From assembly GCA_031363055.1 (NCBI GenBank), contig JANLTP010000090.1, positions 1 to 5,680 on the forward strand: DNA of 5,680 bases, written 5' to 3'. The notes under the pieces were generated by a model. That model worked only from the letters and a program-made list of their open reading frames with translations, searched no databases and was not told the DNA's origin. Origin of the DNA: JANLTP01 sp031363055. GTDB lineage: Bacteria; Pseudomonadota; Gammaproteobacteria; Burkholderiales; Burkholderiaceae_E. Positions 5,024-5,680 of the stretch are shown piece after piece. How positions within the stretch are numbered: the first letter of the stretch is position 1; every line of letters starts with the position of its first letter. Position numbers and translations under genes: made by a program.

Positions 5024-5312
5024 AGCGCTGCCTTTCCTGTCGGTTGGCTCGTCGTGCCGAGATGATGCGGACCACTTCACGGGCGTCGCCCTCGGCATCG
5101 AGTTCCAGAGTGGTGTGCGCCACCACCAGGAGCACGAACCCGGCGCTCAAGCCAAATGTCTGCCAGCGTTGCTCACCGCCTTCGATACGGTCCTGTACCG
5201 AAAGATGCAAAGGATCGAGAAACACCTGAGCGGCTTGCTCGAAGCTCACGCCGTGTTTTCGCTGATTGGCCCGGTTTTTGTGCTCGTCCCATTCGAAGCG
5301 AATCGCTGTCAT
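5004..5312 (-). CDS. brnT: BrnT-family ribonuclease toxin
   Basis: A complete 102-residue toxin of the BrnT family, a RelE-like-fold ribonuclease that inhibits translation. Diagnostic blocks are FEWDEHKNRANQRKHGVSFE with AAQVFLDP (residues 6-33), GEQRWQTFGLS, VLLVVAHT, and VRIISARRANRQERQRYE near the C-terminus. All family blocks are present and the length is normal, so it appears functional. It is first in the operon, with brnA overlapping its 3' end. There is no Shine-Dalgarno motif before the ATG, but a perfect TATAAT ends six bases upstream, so the transcript may be leaderless. Confidence 0.9.
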   Translation of the reverse strand: MTAIRFEWDEHKNRANQRKHGVSFEQAAQVFLDPLHLSVQDRIEGGEQRWQTFGLSAGFVLLVVAHTTLELDAEGDAREVVRIISARRANRQERQRYEDDNG

Positions 5313-5318
5313 GCCAAT

Positions 5319-5340
5319 ATTATAACTACATTTATATAAT
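5319..5340 (-). promoter_or_regulatory. brnTA promoter/operator
   Basis: An inverted repeat ATTATA (5319-5324) and TATAAT (5335-5340) separated by ten bases sits directly before the brnT ATG at 5312. The proximal arm is a perfect -10 on the minus strand; no convincing -35 is present. BrnA binding to an inverted repeat over the -10 would fit known autorepression of this family. Confidence 0.45.
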
Positions 5341-5439
5341 TAAAAAAGACTTAACCTGCGGTCGAGTCATACCCGAGAGACGCCAAGTGGAACCAAAGAC
5401 CAGGTACGCTGGCGCAACCCTGCTCCGCCCAATCACCGC

Positions 5440-5561
5440 TCAAGGCACCCACTGCATCGACCGGGACGGCACATCCTGCTCAGTCTTCCAGACAAACCCG
5501 AGCCGCTGGTACAGCCGGAAAGCGGGATTACCGCGCAACACGCTCAGCCGAACCGGCAACC
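5440..5561 (-). pseudogene. C-terminal fragment of a GNAT-family N-acetyltransferase
   Basis: The minus strand encodes RLPVRLSVLRGNPAFRLYQR followed by LGFVWKTEQDVPSRSMQWVP and a stop at 5440. The pattern V.L.VL..N.AF.LY.RLGF with a terminal M.W.P is the C-terminal motif of GNAT acetyltransferases, where the Asn and Tyr lie near the acetyl-CoA site. The N-terminal two thirds, including the main acetyl-CoA loop, are absent: the frame continues only into the IS21-like end at 5562. Read as a host gene disrupted by the insertion. If the rest of the gene lies beyond the element outside the window, the element could be flanked by both halves. Substrate is unknown. Confidence 0.7.
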
Positions 5562-5636
5562 TGTTGACGCCGGCCGAAAATTGACCAGATAGACGAGGAA
5601 GTGCCGACTGAAAATTGACCAGGTGATCGAAGTATC

Positions 5637-5655
5637 CTGCCCGAATTTTGGGCAG
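5637..5655 (+). promoter_or_regulatory. Stem-loop in the istA leader
   Basis: CTGCCC (5637-5642) and GGGCAG (5650-5655) form a perfect 6-bp stem around a 7-base loop GAATTTT. It ends eight bases before AAGGTG, the likely istA ribosome binding site. In an mRNA entering from outside it could modulate istA translation; this role is inferred. Confidence 0.3.
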
Positions 5656-5674
5656 ACCAAACAAGGTGATCAAC

Positions 5675-5680
5675 ATGGCA
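5675..5680 (+). CDS. istA: Start of istA transposase gene (cut by the window edge)
   Basis: Only the first two codons (ATG GCA) are visible. ATG at 5675 is preceded by AAGGTG at 5664-5669, five bases upstream, a suitable ribosome binding site. An in-frame GTG at 5666 would give V-I-N-M-A, and IS21 IstA proteins often begin with a similar M-I-N-M-A, so that start is also possible. The call rests on position relative to the IS21-like terminal repeats. Confidence 0.45.

Larger units (their letters stand above)
5562..5680 (+). mobile_element. Left terminus of a second IS21-like element
   Basis: It begins TGTTGACGCC and carries two direct copies of a 20-base unit: GCCGGCCGAAAATTGACCAG at 5569-5588 and GCCGACTGAAAATTGACCAG at 5603-5622, offset by 34 bases. 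CCGAAAATTGACC repeats followed shortly by istA are a typical IS21-family left end. A hairpin CTGCCC-N7-GGGCAG at 5637-5655 lies in the leader. The end sequence differs from the element at 1-141, so the two are different IS21-like elements. The element continues beyond the window. Confidence 0.65.

Noticed and set aside
5156..5584. Plus-strand frame of 142 codons at the right side
   Set aside because: Runs antisense through brnT and the GNAT fragment and into the IS end; no coherent protein.
5562..5676. N-terminal part of the GNAT frame reading into the IS end
   Set aside because: Continuity of the frame across the IS boundary looks fortuitous; GNAT-like residues begin only after it.
1..5680. 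Composite transposon bounded by two copies of one IS21 element
   Set aside because: The two ends have different terminal sequences, so they are not copies of the same element.

Overview
The window looks like an accessory segment of a GC-rich proteobacterial genome, most likely beta- or gammaproteobacterial. This rests on codon use, the MazEF and BrnTA families, the IS21/IS630-type debris and a periplasmic PQQ-dehydrogenase/cytochrome c pair; no species can be named. Genes are short, several are broken, and both edges are insertion-sequence ends.

Layout. Bases 1-141 are the right end of an IS21-like element (iterated CGGTCACGAT / CCGAAA repeats). It abuts a 5'-truncated reading frame of unknown function (142-336). 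A non-coding stretch (337-638) holds a 16-bp palindrome (480-495), a small hairpin and an ACACT-rich operator-like region. Then comes a complete MazE-like/MazF-PemK-like toxin-antitoxin pair (639-1213, + strand). Facing it on the minus strand is a two-gene operon: a periplasmic PQQ-dependent sorbosone/sugar dehydrogenase-like beta-propeller (2063-3262) and a di-heme cytochrome c (1374-2066), overlapping by 4 bases. Its upstream region contains a decayed IS630-family transposase C-terminus (3335-3606). The AT-richer stretch 3606-3853 carries two more copies of the palindrome. Two small minus-strand genes of unknown function follow (3854-4135 and 4186-4467), with a fourth palindrome between them over the promoter of the second. 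A complete BrnT/BrnA toxin-antitoxin operon lies at 4718-5312 (minus). Last are the C-terminus of a GNAT acetyltransferase (5440-5561) cut off by the left end of a second, different IS21-like element (5562 to the window end), whose istA gene starts at the edge.

How it fits together. The dehydrogenase probably oxidises a sugar or aldehyde-type substrate in the periplasm and passes electrons to the cytochrome. This small metabolic operon sits between addiction-type modules and IS scars, as in a genomic island or plasmid-derived region. The least ordinary signal is a family of related palindromes (consensus GGATACTATAGTATCC) at 480, 3701, 3835 and 4155. Two of them lie in a roughly 96-bp ungapped, about 70% identical repeat. 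One sits exactly over the promoter of an uncharacterised 93-aa gene, suggesting a dispersed regulon of a small DNA-binding protein. All assignments come from reading the sequence and from remembered family features; no database search was run.
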